Source: Deltaproteobacteria bacterium (GTDB lineage Bacteria > Desulfobacterota > Desulfobaccia > Desulfobaccales > 0-14-0-80-60-11). Taken from it: a stretch of 64,000 bases of DNA. The notes beneath the pieces are model-generated. The model was not told the DNA's origin. It saw nothing but the letters and a program-made list of their open reading frames with translations, and did not search any database. The number at the start of each line of letters is the position of its first letter. The stretch's first letter is position 1. A program made the translations under genes and the position numbers. This document shows positions 16,403 to 26,696 of the stretch, piece after piece. Location of the stretch: positions 1-64,000 of the forward strand of contig JASEFS010000008.1 of NCBI GenBank assembly GCA_030018495.1, given 5' to 3'.

Positions 16403-18514
16403 ATGGGTTCCTTTAGGAGCCGCCTTCTTTCACTATTTTCCCGGAAACCTGTCAACCCATTAATGGACGCCCAGATCACGGAGGTTGGGACTTTGCCCCA
16501 ATTACCAGAGGCATTGGAAAATTTTCAGACGGAACAGGCAAGAAAACGAGTCGTTATCGAGGGCGTTTACCCTGAGATCGACGGAGGCCGTTTTCCCGTC
16601 AAACGCACCCTGGGCGACAAGGTCAAAGTGGAAGCCGACATCGTAGCTGACGGCCACGAATTGATTGCGGCGGATCTTTTGTATCGCCGGGAGCAGGACG
16701 CGTCCTGGCGCTTTGCCCGTATGATGCCTCTGACCAACGACCGCTGGCGGGGCGAATTCCAGGTGCTGGAATTAGGCCGCTATGTGTACGCCATCCAGGC
16801 CTGGGTGGACCGCTTCCGCACCTGGCAGTGGGACCTTAAAAAGCGCGTGGACGCAGGCCAGGATGTGGCTGTTCAATTTCTGGTGGGAGCCGAACTGATA
16901 GAAGATGCCATAACCCGCGCCCCCGACAGGCAGGCCGCGATGCTTCAGGAATGGGCCGCAATCTTGCGGGGCGCCGGCGGCCTTCAGGAGAAATTCGAGG
17001 CGGCCCAAAATCCGGAACTGGCCGAACTCATGCGGCAAAATCCCGACAGGCGCTTTATTTCCACCTACGATAAGAACCTCACCGTAGTAGTGGACCCGGT
17101 AAAAGCCCGCTTCAGCACCTGGTATGAAATGTTTCCCCGCTCCTGCTCTTCGGTGCCCGGCCGCCACGGTACTTTCAAAGATTGCGAGGCGCGGCTTCCC
17201 TATATCGCCCAAATGGGGTTCGACGTGCTTTATCTGCCGCCCATCCACCCCATTGGCCTTACCAACCGTAAGGGTAAGAACAACGCCCCCAAGGCCGGAC
17301 CAGATGACGTGGGATCGCCCTGGGCCATCGGCTCCGCGGCCGGCGGCCACAAGGCCGTCCATCCGGAATTGGGCACGCTGGAGGATTTCCGGCATCTGGT
17401 AGAGCGGGCCAAGGAGCATGGCATCGATGTGGCTCTGGATATCGCGTATCAGGGCTCCCCGGACCATCCGTATGTCCAGGAACACCCCACATGGTTCCGC
17501 CGGCGGCCTGACAATACCGTGCAGTTTGCCGAAAATCCGCCGAAAAAATACGAAGACATTTATCCCTTCGATTTCGAAACCGAAGATTGGCCGAAGCTTT
17601 GGGAGGAATTCAAGAGCATCATCCTTTTCTGGATCGATCAGGGAGTGCGCCTCTTCCGGGTGGATAACCCGCACACCAAGCCCTTTCACTTCTGGGAATG
17701 GCTCATTGCCGGGATTAAGCAGGATTATCCAGAGGTGATCTTCCTTTCCGAGGCTTTCACCCGGCCCAAGGTCATGTACCGTCTGGCCAAGCTGGGCTTC
17801 ACCCAGTCTTACACCTACTTCGCCTGGCGCAACACCAAGTGGGAGCTGACCCAATATTTCACCGAACTGACGCAAACCGAGGTCAGGGAGTATTTCAGGC
17901 CCAACCTCTGGCCCAACACCCCGGACATTTTGACGGAGTACCTCCAGTTCGGCGGCCGCCCTGCGTTCATGATACGCCTGGTCCTGGCCGCCACCCTGGG
18001 AGCCAACTACGGCATCTACGGGCCCCCTTTCGAACTAGGCGTCAACCAGCCCCGGGAGCCGGGCAGCGAAGAGTATCTGGATTCGGAGAAATATGAAGTG
18101 AAATATTGGGACCTCAACCGGCCCGAAAGCCTGAAAGATTTCATCGCCCGGGTGAACCGCATCCGCCGCGACAATCCCGCCCTGCAATCCGACTGGAATT
18201 TGAGATTTTACCCCATTGACAGCGAACAGCTCATCTGTTACGGCAAGTGCACCGACGATTTGAGCAACATCATCGTGGTGGTGGTGAATCTGGACCCCCA
18301 CCACGCCCACGGCGGCTGGCTCACCCTGCCTCTGAAGGAATTGGGTCTGGACCCGGCCCAGCCCTATCAGGTGCACGACCTCCTGGGCGACGGCCGCTTC
18401 CTCTGGCACGGGGCCAGAAATTATGTGGAACTGGACCCCCATACGCTCCCGGCCCACATCTTCCGCATCCGCCGGCGGGTGCGCACGGAGAGGGATTTTG
18501 ATTATTTTATGTAG
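16403..18514 (+). CDS. glgE: Alpha-1,4-glucan:maltose-1-phosphate maltosyltransferase
   Basis: A 703-residue GH13 enzyme that transfers maltosyl units from alpha-maltose-1-phosphate to the non-reducing end of alpha-1,4-glucan. The N-terminal domain has GVYPEIDGGRFPVKRTLGD, the usual GlgE opening, after an unusually long leader of about 45 residues. The catalytic barrel contains nucleophile Asp421 in RVDNPHTKP and acid/base Glu450 in FLSEAFTRP. GlgE-type residues include MFPRS and DIAYQGSPDHP. Length is close to the family norm (about 660-700). It is first in a cluster with treS-pep2 and glgB on the same strand. Confidence 0.95.
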   Translation: MGSFRSRLLSLFSRKPVNPLMDAQITEVGTLPQLPEALENFQTEQARKRVVIEGVYPEIDGGRFPVKRTLGDKVKVEADIVADGHELIAADLLYRREQDASWRFARMMPLTNDRWRGEFQVLELGRYVYAIQAWVDRFRTWQWDLKKRVDAGQDVAVQFLVGAELIEDAITRAPDRQAAMLQEWAAILRGAGGLQEKFEAAQNPELAELMRQNPDRRFISTYDKNLTVVVDPVKARFSTWYEMFPRSCSSVPGRHGTFKDCEARLPYIAQMGFDVLYLPPIHPIGLTNRKGKNNAPKAGPDDVGSPWAIGSAAGGHKAVHPELGTLEDFRHLVERAKEHGIDVALDIAYQGSPDHPYVQEHPTWFRRRPDNTVQFAENPPKKYEDIYPFDFETEDWPKLWEEFKSIILFWIDQGVRLFRVDNPHTKPFHFWEWLIAGIKQDYPEVIFLSEAFTRPKVMYRLAKLGFTQSYTYFAWRNTKWELTQYFTELTQTEVREYFRPNLWPNTPDILTEYLQFGGRPAFMIRLVLAATLGANYGIYGPPFELGVNQPREPGSEEYLDSEKYEVKYWDLNRPESLKDFIARVNRIRRDNPALQSDWNLRFYPIDSEQLICYGKCTDDLSNIIVVVVNLDPHHAHGGWLTLPLKELGLDPAQPYQVHDLLGDGRFLWHGARNYVELDPHTLPAHIFRIRRRVRTERDFDYFM

Positions 18515-18684
18515 CTGGAATGAGCTTTAGGCTTTAAGCCTTAAGCTTTAAAATCTAGACTTAAATTCGACCTGCGTATCATTCTTGTGTTCCTTTGTGA
18601 CTTTGTGGTTTCCATTTTTTGAATTAATTTTTAAATTGCTGTTAATAGCTTAGAGCCTATAGCTTACAGCTTAAAGCTATCACC
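18515..18684. repeat. Repeat-like gap between glgE and treS-pep2
   Basis: The 170-bp gap contains short self-complementary AAGCTTTA/TAAGCTTT-type words at about 18525-18550 and again at 18646-18680, flanking a low-complexity CTTTGTG-type stretch at about 18588-18610. Similar text appears after glgB in a different form. It looks like a dispersed intergenic repeat rather than a gene. Confidence 0.4.
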
Positions 18685-21600
18685 ATGACCCGTAAAAACA
18701 ACCCCATCATCACCCCCGACGACCCCTTGTGGTACAAGGATGCCGTCATCTACGAGCTCCACGTCCGGGCCTTTTACGACAGCGACGGGGACGGCATCGG
18801 CGACTTCCGGGGACTTACCGAAAAGCTGGATTATCTCCAGGACCTGGGCGTGACCGCCATCTGGCTCCTGCCTTTTTACCCGTCGCCTTTGAAAGACGAC
18901 GGCTACGACATCGCCGATTATTGCAATATCCACCAGAAATACGGCAATCTGCGGGACTTCAAGGCGTTTTTGCGGGAAGCCAAATACCGGGGCTTGCGGG
19001 TGATCACCGAGCTGGTGGTGAATCACACTTCAGACCAGCACCCCTGGTTCCAGCGGGCCCGCCGGGCCGCGCCTAACAGCCGCCACCGCAATTATTATGT
19101 CTGGAGCGACACGCCGGAGCGCTACAAGGAAACCCGCATCATCTTCCAGGACTTTGAATCCTCCAACTGGGCCTGGGACCCCATCGCCCGGGCCTATTAC
19201 TGGCACCGCTTTTATTCCCACCAGCCCGACCTCAACTTCGCCAGCCCGGACGTGCGCCGTGAGATCAACCGGGCTCTGAACTTCTGGCTGGGTCTGGGGG
19301 TGGACGGCCTGCGCCTGGACGCGGTGCCTTACTTGTATGAACGGGAAGGCACCAACTGTGAGAATCTCCCTGAAACCCATGCCTACCTGAAAGAACTGCG
19401 GCGGTACGTGGACGCCCGCTTCAACCACCGCATGTTTCTGGCCGAAGCCAACCAGTGGCCCGAGGACGCGGCCGCGTATTTCGGAGAGGGCGATGAATGC
19501 CACATGGCCTTTCATTTCCCCCTCATGCCCCGCATGTTCATGGCCCTGCGCATGGAGGACCGCTTCCCCATCATCGATATCCTTCAGCAAACGCCGAGCA
19601 TACCGGACAACTGCCAATGGGCCCTGTTTCTGCGCAACCATGATGAACTCACGCTGGAGATGGTCACGGACGAGGAGCGGGACTATATGTACCGGGTCTA
19701 CTCCCAGGATCCCCAGGCCCGTATCAACCTTGGCATCCGCCGCCGACTGGCCCCTCTTTTGGGCAATCACCGCCGGCGCATCGAGCTCATGAAGACCCTG
19801 CTCTTTGCCATGCCCGGCACCCCGGTCCTCTACTACGGCGATGAAATCGGCATGGGAGACAACATCTTCCTGGGCGACCGCGACGGCGTGCGCACCCCCA
19901 TGCAATGGAGCGCCGACCGCAACGCCGGCTTCTCCCGGGCCAACTCCCAGCGCCTTTACCTGCCCGTTATCATCGATCCAGAGTATCATTACGAAGCCAT
20001 CAACGTGGAAGCCCAGCAAAACAACCCTTATTCCCTCCTCTGGTGGATGAAGCGCATGATCGCCCTGCGCAAGCGCCATAAGGCCTTAAGCCGGGGCAGC
20101 ATCGATTTCCTCTATCCGGAGAATCACAAGGTCCTTGCCTTTGTCCGCGCCTATGAGAAGGAACGCATCCTGATCGTCACCAACCTCTCCCGTTTTGTGC
20201 AGTATGTGGAACTCGATCTGTCCAAGTACCAGCAGATGATTCCGGTGGAACTCATCGGCCGCAATGAATTCCCGCCCATCAGCCAGCAGCCGTACCTGTT
20301 GACGATGGGGCCGCATTCCACCTATTGGTTCTCCCTGGAGGAGCCCAAGCCCGCGGAGATTCAGCCCACTCCGGAAGAAGCCCGGATTCCCAGGTTCAAC
20401 GTTCCGGTGGGCCTGGAGGAACTCTTCCGGACCCATAACCGCCCCTTGTTGGCCGATATGATACCTTCCTACCTTATCCGCTGCCGCTGGTTCGGCGGCA
20501 AGGCCAGGGCCATCAAGTCCGCCACGGTGGTTGAGGCCGTGCCGTTCCCTTATGAAAAAACCACCGCCTACTTCGTTATGGTCAGGATCGGCTATGTGGA
20601 GGGCGAGCCGGAAACCTACGTTCTGCCTTTGGCCATCGCTCAGGGTGAAAACGCCGCCCAGATTCAGGCTGCTTATCCCCAGGACGTCGTCGCCCTGCTT
20701 AAAAGCCGCGGCCGGGAGGGGGTGCTTTATGAGGTAATCGAGGAACCGGCCTTTCATCGAGCCCTCCTGGAAAGCGTGGCCCGCCGACGCCATTATAAAG
20801 GCGCGGAAGGGGAGCTCACCGGGCACCAGACCAGCGTCTTCCGCCATATCCAGCGACTGATGCGGCCGCCCTTGCCTTCAGCCATAATGAAGGCTGAACA
20901 GAGCAACACCAGTATTGTTTTCGGTGATTGGCTGATCTTAAAGCTTCTGCGCCGGGTCGAGGAAGGAGTGAATCTGGACCTGGAGATCGGCTTGTTTCTG
21001 ACGGAGAAGTCCGCGTTTGCCCACAACCCGCCGGTGGCCGGGCATCTGGAATACCGCCGCAACCGCCATGAACCCTTTACCATGGGAATTGTCCACGGCT
21101 ATGTGCCCAACCAGGGCGATGCCTGGAAATACACCCTGGACGCCCTGAGTCATTATTTTGAAGCGGCCCTGGCCAGCCAAATGGAGCTCGGCCCGGATAT
21201 TTTGCCCGAAAAATCTTTGGTGGCCTTGACCAAGATGGAGCTGCCGCAGCAGGCGATTGACCTCATCGGCCCCTACCTGGAATCCGCCAGGCTTTTAGGA
21301 GAACGCACCGCGGAGATGCACGTCGCCTTGGCGTCAAACTCCGCCGACCCGAATTTCGCCCCGCAGCCTTTCACCACCCTTTATCAACGCTCCATTTATC
21401 AATCCATGCGCAACCTGACGGCCCGGTCCCTGCAACTGCTGCGCTCCCGCTTGAAATATCTGCCGGAGAAGGCTCGGGACCTGGCCCGAAAAGTCTTGGA
21501 AAATGAAGCCCAAATCTTCAACCGGTTCCATTCGCTGCTGGAACGGAAGATTTCCGCCAAGCGCATCAGGGTGCACGGCGATTTTCACCTTGGCCAGGTG

Positions 21601-22038
21601 CTTTATACGGGCAAGGACTTTATCATCATAGATTTCGAGGGTGAACCGGCCCGCTCGCTCACCGAACGGCGCCTCAAGCGCTCGCCCCTGCGGGATGTGG
21701 CCGGCATGCTGCGGTCGTTCCATTATGCCGCGCACCATGCCATTTGCACGGGCACGGTCCGGTCCGAAGACCTGGCGGCCTTGGAAAAATGGGCCGAATT
21801 CTGGCATACTTGGGTTTCAGCCGTTTATTTTAAAGCTTATTTAAACCTGGCCGGCCAGGCAGGATTCCTGCCGGCTGAAGAAGGGGAACTCCAGACTTTG
21901 CTGGACGCCCTCTGCCTGGAAAAAGTCATCTATGAGCTGAGCTACGAACTCAACAACCGCCCGCAATGGGTGCCAATCCCCTTGCAGGGCGTCATGAAAT
22001 TTTTGGAGACCGGGGCAGGTAAACTATGCACCTGTTGA
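18685..22038 (+). CDS. treS: Trehalose synthase fused to maltokinase
   Basis: This 1117-residue fusion combines two steps. Residues about 10-550 are a GH13 trehalose synthase (trehalose-maltose interconversion), with [19 protein letters not shown], nucleophile Asp212 in DGLRLDAVP, acid/base Glu254 in [10 protein letters not shown] and FLRNHDEL. Residues about 580-1117 are a Pep2-type maltokinase that phosphorylates maltose to maltose-1-phosphate. They contain [12 protein letters not shown], kinase-like [10 protein letters not shown] and [10 protein letters not shown] (catalytic loop and metal-binding Asp). Fusion of TreS and Pep2 is known in several bacteria. The product feeds GlgE directly. 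No Shine-Dalgarno is obvious before the ATG. Confidence 0.95.
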   Translation: MTRKNNPIITPDDPLWYKDAVIYELHVRAFYDSDGDGIGDFRGLTEKLDYLQDLGVTAIWLLPFYPSPLKDDGYDIADYCNIHQKYGNLRDFKAFLREAKYRGLRVITELVVNHTSDQHPWFQRARRAAPNSRHRNYYVWSDTPERYKETRIIFQDFESSNWAWDPIARAYYWHRFYSHQPDLNFASPDVRREINRALNFWLGLGVDGLRLDAVPYLYEREGTNCENLPETHAYLKELRRYVDARFNHRMFLAEANQWPEDAAAYFGEGDECHMAFHFPLMPRMFMALRMEDRFPIIDILQQTPSIPDNCQWALFLRNHDELTLEMVTDEERDYMYRVYSQDPQARINLGIRRRLAPLLGNHRRRIELMKTLLFAMPGTPVLYYGDEIGMGDNIFLGDRDGVRTPMQWSADRNAGFSRANSQRLYLPVIIDPEYHYEAINVEAQQNNPYSLLWWMKRMIALRKRHKALSRGSIDFLYPENHKVLAFVRAYEKERILIVTNLSRFVQYVELDLSKYQQMIPVELIGRNEFPPISQQPYLLTMGPHSTYWFSLEEPKPAEIQPTPEEARIPRFNVPVGLEELFRTHNRPLLADMIPSYLIRCRWFGGKARAIKSATVVEAVPFPYEKTTAYFVMVRIGYVEGEPETYVLPLAIAQGENAAQIQAAYPQDVVALLKSRGREGVLYEVIEEPAFHRALLESVARRRHYKGAEGELTGHQTSVFRHIQRLMRPPLPSAIMKAEQSNTSIVFGDWLILKLLRRVEEGVNLDLEIGLFLTEKSAFAHNPPVAGHLEYRRNRHEPFTMGIVHGYVPNQGDAWKYTLDALSHYFEAALASQMELGPDILPEKSLVALTKMELPQQAIDLIGPYLESARLLGERTAEMHVALASNSADPNFAPQPFTTLYQRSIYQSMRNLTARSLQLLRSRLKYLPEKARDLARKVLENEAQIFNRFHSLLERKISAKRIRVHGDFHLGQVLYTGKDFIIIDFEGEPARSLTERRLKRSPLRDVAGMLRSFHYAAHHAICTGTVRSEDLAALEKWAEFWHTWVSAVYFKAYLNLAGQAGFLPAEEGELQTLLDALCLEKVIYELSYELNNRPQWVPIPLQGVMKFLETGAGKLCTC

Positions 22039-22054
22039 GCGGCCCGGCGCTGAA

Positions 22055-23983
22055 ATGGAAGGAGCTATGACCCAGAAAGTACGCTACGACGTTTCTCTCT
22101 TGACCGATGACGACCTTTTTCTTTTCAATGAGGGCAACCATTTCCGCCTTTATTATAAATTAGGAGCCCACCTCATGGAGGTGGACGGCGTTCACGGCAC
22201 TTATTTCGCGGTTTGGGCCCCGGACGCCGAGCAGGTCTTTGTCATGAGCGACTTCAACGGCTGGGACAAGGCCTCCCACCCCTTGGGCTCCCGCGGCCAG
22301 TCAGGCATTTGGGAGGGGTTTATTCCCGGCCTTAGCCAGGGCGCGCTTTACAAATACCATATTAAATCCCGTTTTAATGGCTACCAGGTGGACAAAGCCG
22401 ACGCCATAGGCTTTTATTATGAAGGGCCGCCGCGCACCGCTTCCATTGTCTGGGACCTTGATTATACCTGGGGCGATCAGGACTGGATGGGCCAACGTTA
22501 TCGCCATAATGCCTTGAACGCCCCCATGGCCATTTACGAGGTCCACCTGGGTTCCTGGCGGCGGGTCCCGGAAGAAGGCAACCGTTTTCTCAACTACCGG
22601 GAAATGGCCCCCCTCCTGGCAGACTACGTCCAGAAGCTGGGCTTCACCCATATAGAGCTGCTGCCCATTACGGAACATCCCTTTTACGGCTCCTGGGGCT
22701 ATCAGACCACCGGCTATTTCGCTCCCACCAGCCGGTACGGCACTCCCCAGGATTTTATGTTCCTGGTGGACTACCTGCATCAGCGGGGCATCGGCGTGAT
22801 TTTGGATTGGGTGCCATCCCATTTCCCCGCGGATGAACATGGCATCGGCTTTTTTGACGGCACCCACCTCTACGAACACGAGGACCCCCGCAAGGGCTTC
22901 CACCCGGACTGGAACAGCTTTATTTTCAATTACGGCCGCAATGAAGTGCGCAATTTCCTGTTGTCCAGCGCCCTGTTCTGGCTGGACAAGTACCACATCG
23001 ACGGCCTGCGCCTGGACGCGGTAGCCTCGATGCTTTATCTGGATTACTCCCGGAAAGAAGGGGAGTGGATTCCCAACCCTTACGGCGGCAATGAAAATCT
23101 GGAAGCCATTTACTTCCTGCGGAAGTTTAACGAAGAGGTATTCAAGAACTACCCGGATGTGCAGACCATCGCCGAAGAATCCACCGCCTGGCCCATGGTC
23201 TCCCGGCCCAATTACGTAGGTGGCCTGGGCTTCGGCCTGAAATGGGACATGGGCTGGATGCACGATACGCTGCTATACATGTCCAAGGACCCCATTTTTC
23301 GCAAGTATTACCATAACAATCTCACCTTCCGCATGCTCTACGCCTGGCACGAGAATTTCGTGCTGCCCCTGTCCCACGACGAAGTAGTGCATGGCAAGGG
23401 ATCGCTGCTTCGCAAAATGCCGGGGGATGACTGGCAGAAGTTTGCCAATCTGCGCCTCCTGTTCGGCTACATGTACGGCCAACCGGGTAAGAAACTGCTG
23501 TTCATGGGCGGCGAATTCGGCCAGTGGGACGAATGGTATCACGAAACCAGTCTTGACTGGCACCTGCTGCAATTTGACTCCCATGCCGGGGTGCTGCACT
23601 GGGTCGAGGACCTCAACCGCGTCTATCGCCAGGAAAAAGCCCTCCACGAGCAGGATTTTACCCCCGCCGGCTTTGATTGGATCGACTGCACCGATGTGGA
23701 CAACAGCGTGGTGAGCTTCTTGAGGAGGGGCCATGACTCCGGGGACGTGCTTCTGATCGTGGCCAACTTCACGCCCGTGGTGCGCCTGAACTATCGGGTG
23801 GGCGTGCCCCGGCCCGGCTGGTGGAAGGAAATCCTGAACAGTGATTCCACCCTATATTGGGGCAGCGGCCAAGGCAACCTGGGCGGGCTGGAAACCACGC
23901 CCATCCCTTCCCATGGCCACTATCACTCGCTGAACCTGACCTTGCCGCCGCTGGGCATAGTTTTTTTCAAACCCGAGGGCTAA
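22055..23983 (+). CDS. glgB: 1,4-alpha-glucan branching enzyme
   Basis: A 642-residue GH13 enzyme that creates alpha-1,6 branches in the glucan made by GlgE. A CBM48 domain (about 25-125) carries [20 protein letters not shown]. The barrel contains nucleophile Asp321 in [11 protein letters not shown], acid/base Glu374 in IAEESTAWP and [13 protein letters not shown]. The gene starts 16 bp after treS-pep2. The ATG at 22055 has a weak ribosome binding site, and an in-frame ATG at 22067 lies just behind AAGGAG, so the true start may be four codons later. Confidence 0.95.
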   Translation: MEGAMTQKVRYDVSLLTDDDLFLFNEGNHFRLYYKLGAHLMEVDGVHGTYFAVWAPDAEQVFVMSDFNGWDKASHPLGSRGQSGIWEGFIPGLSQGALYKYHIKSRFNGYQVDKADAIGFYYEGPPRTASIVWDLDYTWGDQDWMGQRYRHNALNAPMAIYEVHLGSWRRVPEEGNRFLNYREMAPLLADYVQKLGFTHIELLPITEHPFYGSWGYQTTGYFAPTSRYGTPQDFMFLVDYLHQRGIGVILDWVPSHFPADEHGIGFFDGTHLYEHEDPRKGFHPDWNSFIFNYGRNEVRNFLLSSALFWLDKYHIDGLRLDAVASMLYLDYSRKEGEWIPNPYGGNENLEAIYFLRKFNEEVFKNYPDVQTIAEESTAWPMVSRPNYVGGLGFGLKWDMGWMHDTLLYMSKDPIFRKYYHNNLTFRMLYAWHENFVLPLSHDEVVHGKGSLLRKMPGDDWQKFANLRLLFGYMYGQPGKKLLFMGGEFGQWDEWYHETSLDWHLLQFDSHAGVLHWVEDLNRVYRQEKALHEQDFTPAGFDWIDCTDVDNSVVSFLRRGHDSGDVLLIVANFTPVVRLNYRVGVPRPGWWKEILNSDSTLYWGSGQGNLGGLETTPIPSHGHYHSLNLTLPPLGIVFFKPEG

Positions 23984-23985
23984 CT

Positions 23986-24023
23986 TTTGCGCCTTTGCGC
24001 CTTTGCGCCTTTGCGCCTTTGCG
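23986..24023. repeat. Tandem 8-bp repeat between convergent glgB and glgM
   Basis: Four full copies of TTTGCGCC (23986-24017) plus a partial fifth (TTTGCG, 24018-24023) follow three bases after the glgB stop. A T run at 24030-24036 follows. Related CTTTGCG-type repeats are common between convergent genes in environmental genomes. A polymerase-slippage origin and length variation between strains are likely. Confidence 0.8.
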
Positions 24024-24034
24024 AGAGATTTTTT

Positions 24035-25258
24035 TTACTTGCGGTTATTAATCACATCCTGATAAAACTCCAGGGTCTGGCGGGCCACGCTCTGCCAGCT
24101 GAACCGCCGTTCCACCCGCTCGCGGGCCCTTTTGCCCATGGCCGCCCGCTTTTTGGGGTCCCTGAGCAACAGGTTGATGGCTTCAGCCAGCTCTCGGGCA
24201 AAATGCGCCGCGGCCTTCGGCTTATGGTCATCCGGACATTTGAGGTCAAAGGGCACCAGCAGCCCCGTTTCCTCATGTATCACCACCTCTTTGATGCCCC
24301 CCACCGCGCTGGCTACCACCGGCGTGCCGCAAGCCATGGCCTCCAGATTGATGATCCCGAAAGGTTCGTAAATCGACGGACAGACGAACACCGCGGCCTG
24401 GCTGTATAAGGGCACCATATCCGCGGTGCGGACGAACTGGGGAATCCAGATGATTTCCCGGCCTTCGCTGGCCAGCTCCGCGATGCGCTGCTCCACCTGC
24501 CGCCCGATCTCCGGCGTATCCGGGTCCGTGGCGCACAACACGGCCTGCACCTCGTCATCCACATGTTCCAGGGCGTTGAGCAGGTGCAGAATGCCTTTCT
24601 GGTGAGTGATGCGGCCCACAAACAGGAGGTAGGGATGGCGCGGCTCGATGCCGTATTTGATCAGAACATTGGGATCTTTGTCGGGATGATAGATTTCCGT
24701 GTCCACGCCGTTGGGGATGACCCGCACTTTTTCGTAAGGCACCTTGTAAAGCTCATGCACATCCCGGCGCATGGCCCTGGACACCGCAATTACGCCGTCC
24801 GCGTTCTGGTAGGCCGTACGCTCCAGCCAGGTGCTGACGTGATAGCCCGCGCCTAATTGACCTTCCTTCCAGGGCCGGTGGGGCTCCAGGGAATGGGTGG
24901 TGAGCACCAGGGGTTTGCCCAGAAGCTGCTTCAAAAGGCACCCCGCCAGGTGCGTGTACCAGGTATGGCAGTGAATGATATCCGTGCCGTCCAGGGTCCC
25001 GGTCATGAGCACGTTATTAAAGATGGCAGACAGCAGCTTCCGGTGCCGGCGCTCCTGCGCGGGGAAGGGAAAATCCGCCTTGATGCCCTCCACCAGCTTG
25101 TTGTCTTCCTTTTCGTGCTGGTCACCGAAGCACAGGATGGTGAGTTGATGGGCGCGGCCGTCCAGGGCCGCCAGCTCCCGGGTGAGATAGCTGACGTGCA
25201 CCCCCGCGCCCCCGTATATGTGAGGCGGATATTCATTAGTCAAAATGGCGATGCGCAT
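24035..25258 (-). CDS. glgM: Maltose-1-phosphate-forming glucosyltransferase (GlgM / actinobacterial-type GlgA)
   Basis: A 407-residue GT4 glycosyltransferase with two Rossmann domains. The N-terminal donor-independent half starts RIAILTNEYPPHIYGGAGVHV and contains DIIHCHTWYTHLAG. The C-terminal half has LLFVGRITHQKGI, EPFGIINLEAMACGTPVVAS and GLLVPFD. This matches the TIGR02149 type, shorter than the about 480-residue GT5 glycogen synthases. In GlgE-pathway organisms such enzymes use ADP-glucose and glucose-1-phosphate to make maltose-1-phosphate. It is convergent with the glgE-treS-glgB run. No glgC is present in the window. Confidence 0.88.
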   Translation of the reverse strand: MRIAILTNEYPPHIYGGAGVHVSYLTRELAALDGRAHQLTILCFGDQHEKEDNKLVEGIKADFPFPAQERRHRKLLSAIFNNVLMTGTLDGTDIIHCHTWYTHLAGCLLKQLLGKPLVLTTHSLEPHRPWKEGQLGAGYHVSTWLERTAYQNADGVIAVSRAMRRDVHELYKVPYEKVRVIPNGVDTEIYHPDKDPNVLIKYGIEPRHPYLLFVGRITHQKGILHLLNALEHVDDEVQAVLCATDPDTPEIGRQVEQRIAELASEGREIIWIPQFVRTADMVPLYSQAAVFVCPSIYEPFGIINLEAMACGTPVVASAVGGIKEVVIHEETGLLVPFDLKCPDDHKPKAAAHFARELAEAINLLLRDPKKRAAMGKRARERVERRFSWQSVARQTLEFYQDVINNRK

Positions 25259-25438
25259 GGCTTACAATAATGCCCCCTTTCTTAGCCATTATAAACCGCG
25301 ACCTTGTCGCTTTGCAGTTCCCAGCCAAATTTTTCGGAATAATCATACCGCCGGGGTGTAATTGCGCCTCAGGGACGGATTTGGGGAAGGGGAATTATCC
25401 TGATGTTTACGGCCATTTGTCCCATATTCGGCCGGATT

Positions 25439-25906
25439 CTATTTCTCCCTGTTCAGTTTGGCCTTTAACTCCTCCAGCAGTTTCACTTGAGCCTTGTTTA
25501 TCTTTTCTTTGGCTTCCTCAAAGCTGAACCAGCCGGCCCTGTCCACCTCCGGAAATTCTACCTCCTTGCCGGAATTTGGCGGCCATTCCATGGTGAAAGT
25601 GTTGCTCGTTATTTTCTCCGGGTCCAGGTCCCCCTCCACGGCCCAGGCCTGCACCACTTTGCCCCCGGCCTGGGTGATGGGACTAAGGGGAAAGAAATCG
25701 CCCTCGGCTTCAAACCCGGTTTCTTCGGCAAATTCCCGCCGGGCCGCGGCCAGGGCGTCGTCCTCCGGGCCGAACTCCCCCTTGGGTATGGACCAGGCGC
25801 CGGCCTCCTTGTTCTTCCAAAAAGGCCCGCCCGGGTGCACCAGAAAAAACTCAAGTCTCCCGGCCCGGCGGCGGTACATGAGCAATCCTGCGCTGCGTTT
25901 GGCCAT
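25439..25906 (-). CDS. NUDIX hydrolase
   Basis: A 155-residue protein from the ATG at 25906 (MAKRSAGLLMYRRR), the natural family start. A longer frame from 25978 adds 24 residues unlike the family. The NUDIX box runs GEFGPEDDALAAARREFAEETGF, with the metal-binding RExxEE intact and Asp in place of the first Glu. The pattern FFLVHPGGPFWKNK is typical of a general NUDIX subfamily that hydrolyses nucleoside-diphosphate-linked compounds. The substrate is unknown. It stands alone. Confidence 0.88.
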   Translation of the reverse strand: MAKRSAGLLMYRRRAGRLEFFLVHPGGPFWKNKEAGAWSIPKGEFGPEDDALAAARREFAEETGFEAEGDFFPLSPITQAGGKVVQAWAVEGDLDPEKITSNTFTMEWPPNSGKEVEFPEVDRAGWFSFEEAKEKINKAQVKLLEELKAKLNREK

Positions 25907-26176
25907 AAGCTGATTAAGGGCAGGTTCACGGCAAAGACGATCGCCTGGCACCGCCTGTTGCCGCGCCTTGATGCCCATGGAAACTTTTTACCTTTAAACT
26001 ATAACGTCTTGCCTCCGGATGACAAACTTCTGAATTGCGCCGTTGCTTTTTTCCTCAGGCTCCCCCTCCGGCAAATCTCCGGAATGAGCATTTATACCTA
26101 TATGAAAATACGCATTTCTAACTATTGCATCGCCCAAGAGAAGCCTTACCATGAAAGAAACCTCTGAGATGAGGAC

Positions 26177-26217
26177 ATCGCCGGGTTTCCGGGTCTCTCC
26201 GGTCCGGGCGATTTTTT
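26177..26217 (+). terminator. Terminator-like hairpin without an obvious upstream gene
   Basis: ATCGCC (26177-26182) pairs with GGCGAT (26207-26212), enclosing a smaller CCGG...CCGG palindrome, and is followed by six Ts. No annotated + strand gene precedes it closely. It may end a small RNA or a leader. Confidence 0.35.
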
Positions 26218-26286
26218 CTGATGTCATGTGGCCCTTGCTAATAATCTTTCGGCTTTTCCCACCCCCTGTCTGCGAAGGAGAATGAT

Positions 26287-26577
26287 TTGGACCGGCAAGA
26301 TAATTTAGATCACCTCCGACCCGGCGCCAGTTATGTCCATCTGCCCGGGGTGCATAAAGAAAATGAGATGTCTGGAGACTTCCGTGCCGCCCTGAAAGAT
26401 TTTTTCAGGAAGCGGCCGGACCTTATCTCCAACCACCAGATGGTTGAATTAATGAAGTATTGTTACATTCATTACGTGAATTTCGACCCCCAATACCGGG
26501 ACTTAACCATCGCCGAGAAGCTGGAGGAGGCCGGCAAAATGGCCGCTGATTTTTTCGGCGCCATGTACAAGCGATAG
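26287..26577 (+). CDS. Small conserved-looking protein of unknown function
   Basis: A 96-residue product with a TTG start at 26287, chosen because AAGGAG lies six bases upstream and no better ATG exists before residue 28. It is charged and helical (DFFRKRPDLISNHQMVELMKYCYIHYVNFDP; IAEKLEEAGKMAADFFGAMYKR). No motif for a known family is visible. It precedes a decayed reading frame and an OsmC gene. Confidence 0.65.
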   Translation: MDRQDNLDHLRPGASYVHLPGVHKENEMSGDFRAALKDFFRKRPDLISNHQMVELMKYCYIHYVNFDPQYRDLTIAEKLEEAGKMAADFFGAMYKR

Positions 26578-26696
26578 CTTTCCGATACGGTCCGGACTTC
26601 TGGAAAACGGCCCTCAGGCACCGTCCGGCAAATGAAAATCCGCGCTCTCCGTCCCGTCTTTTTTGTCAACCATCCTGGCTTTGAAAGGAAGCGTCG

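Noticed and set aside
23986..24023. CRISPR-like array
   Set aside because: Repeats are 8 bp and directly tandem without spacers.
25994..26227. 77-codon minus-strand frame next to the NUDIX gene
   Set aside because: It overlaps a hairpin and lacks a recognisable fold or ribosome binding site.
26152..26283. Short plus-strand frame starting MKETSEM
   Set aside because: It crosses the terminator-like hairpin and shows no protein-like pattern.
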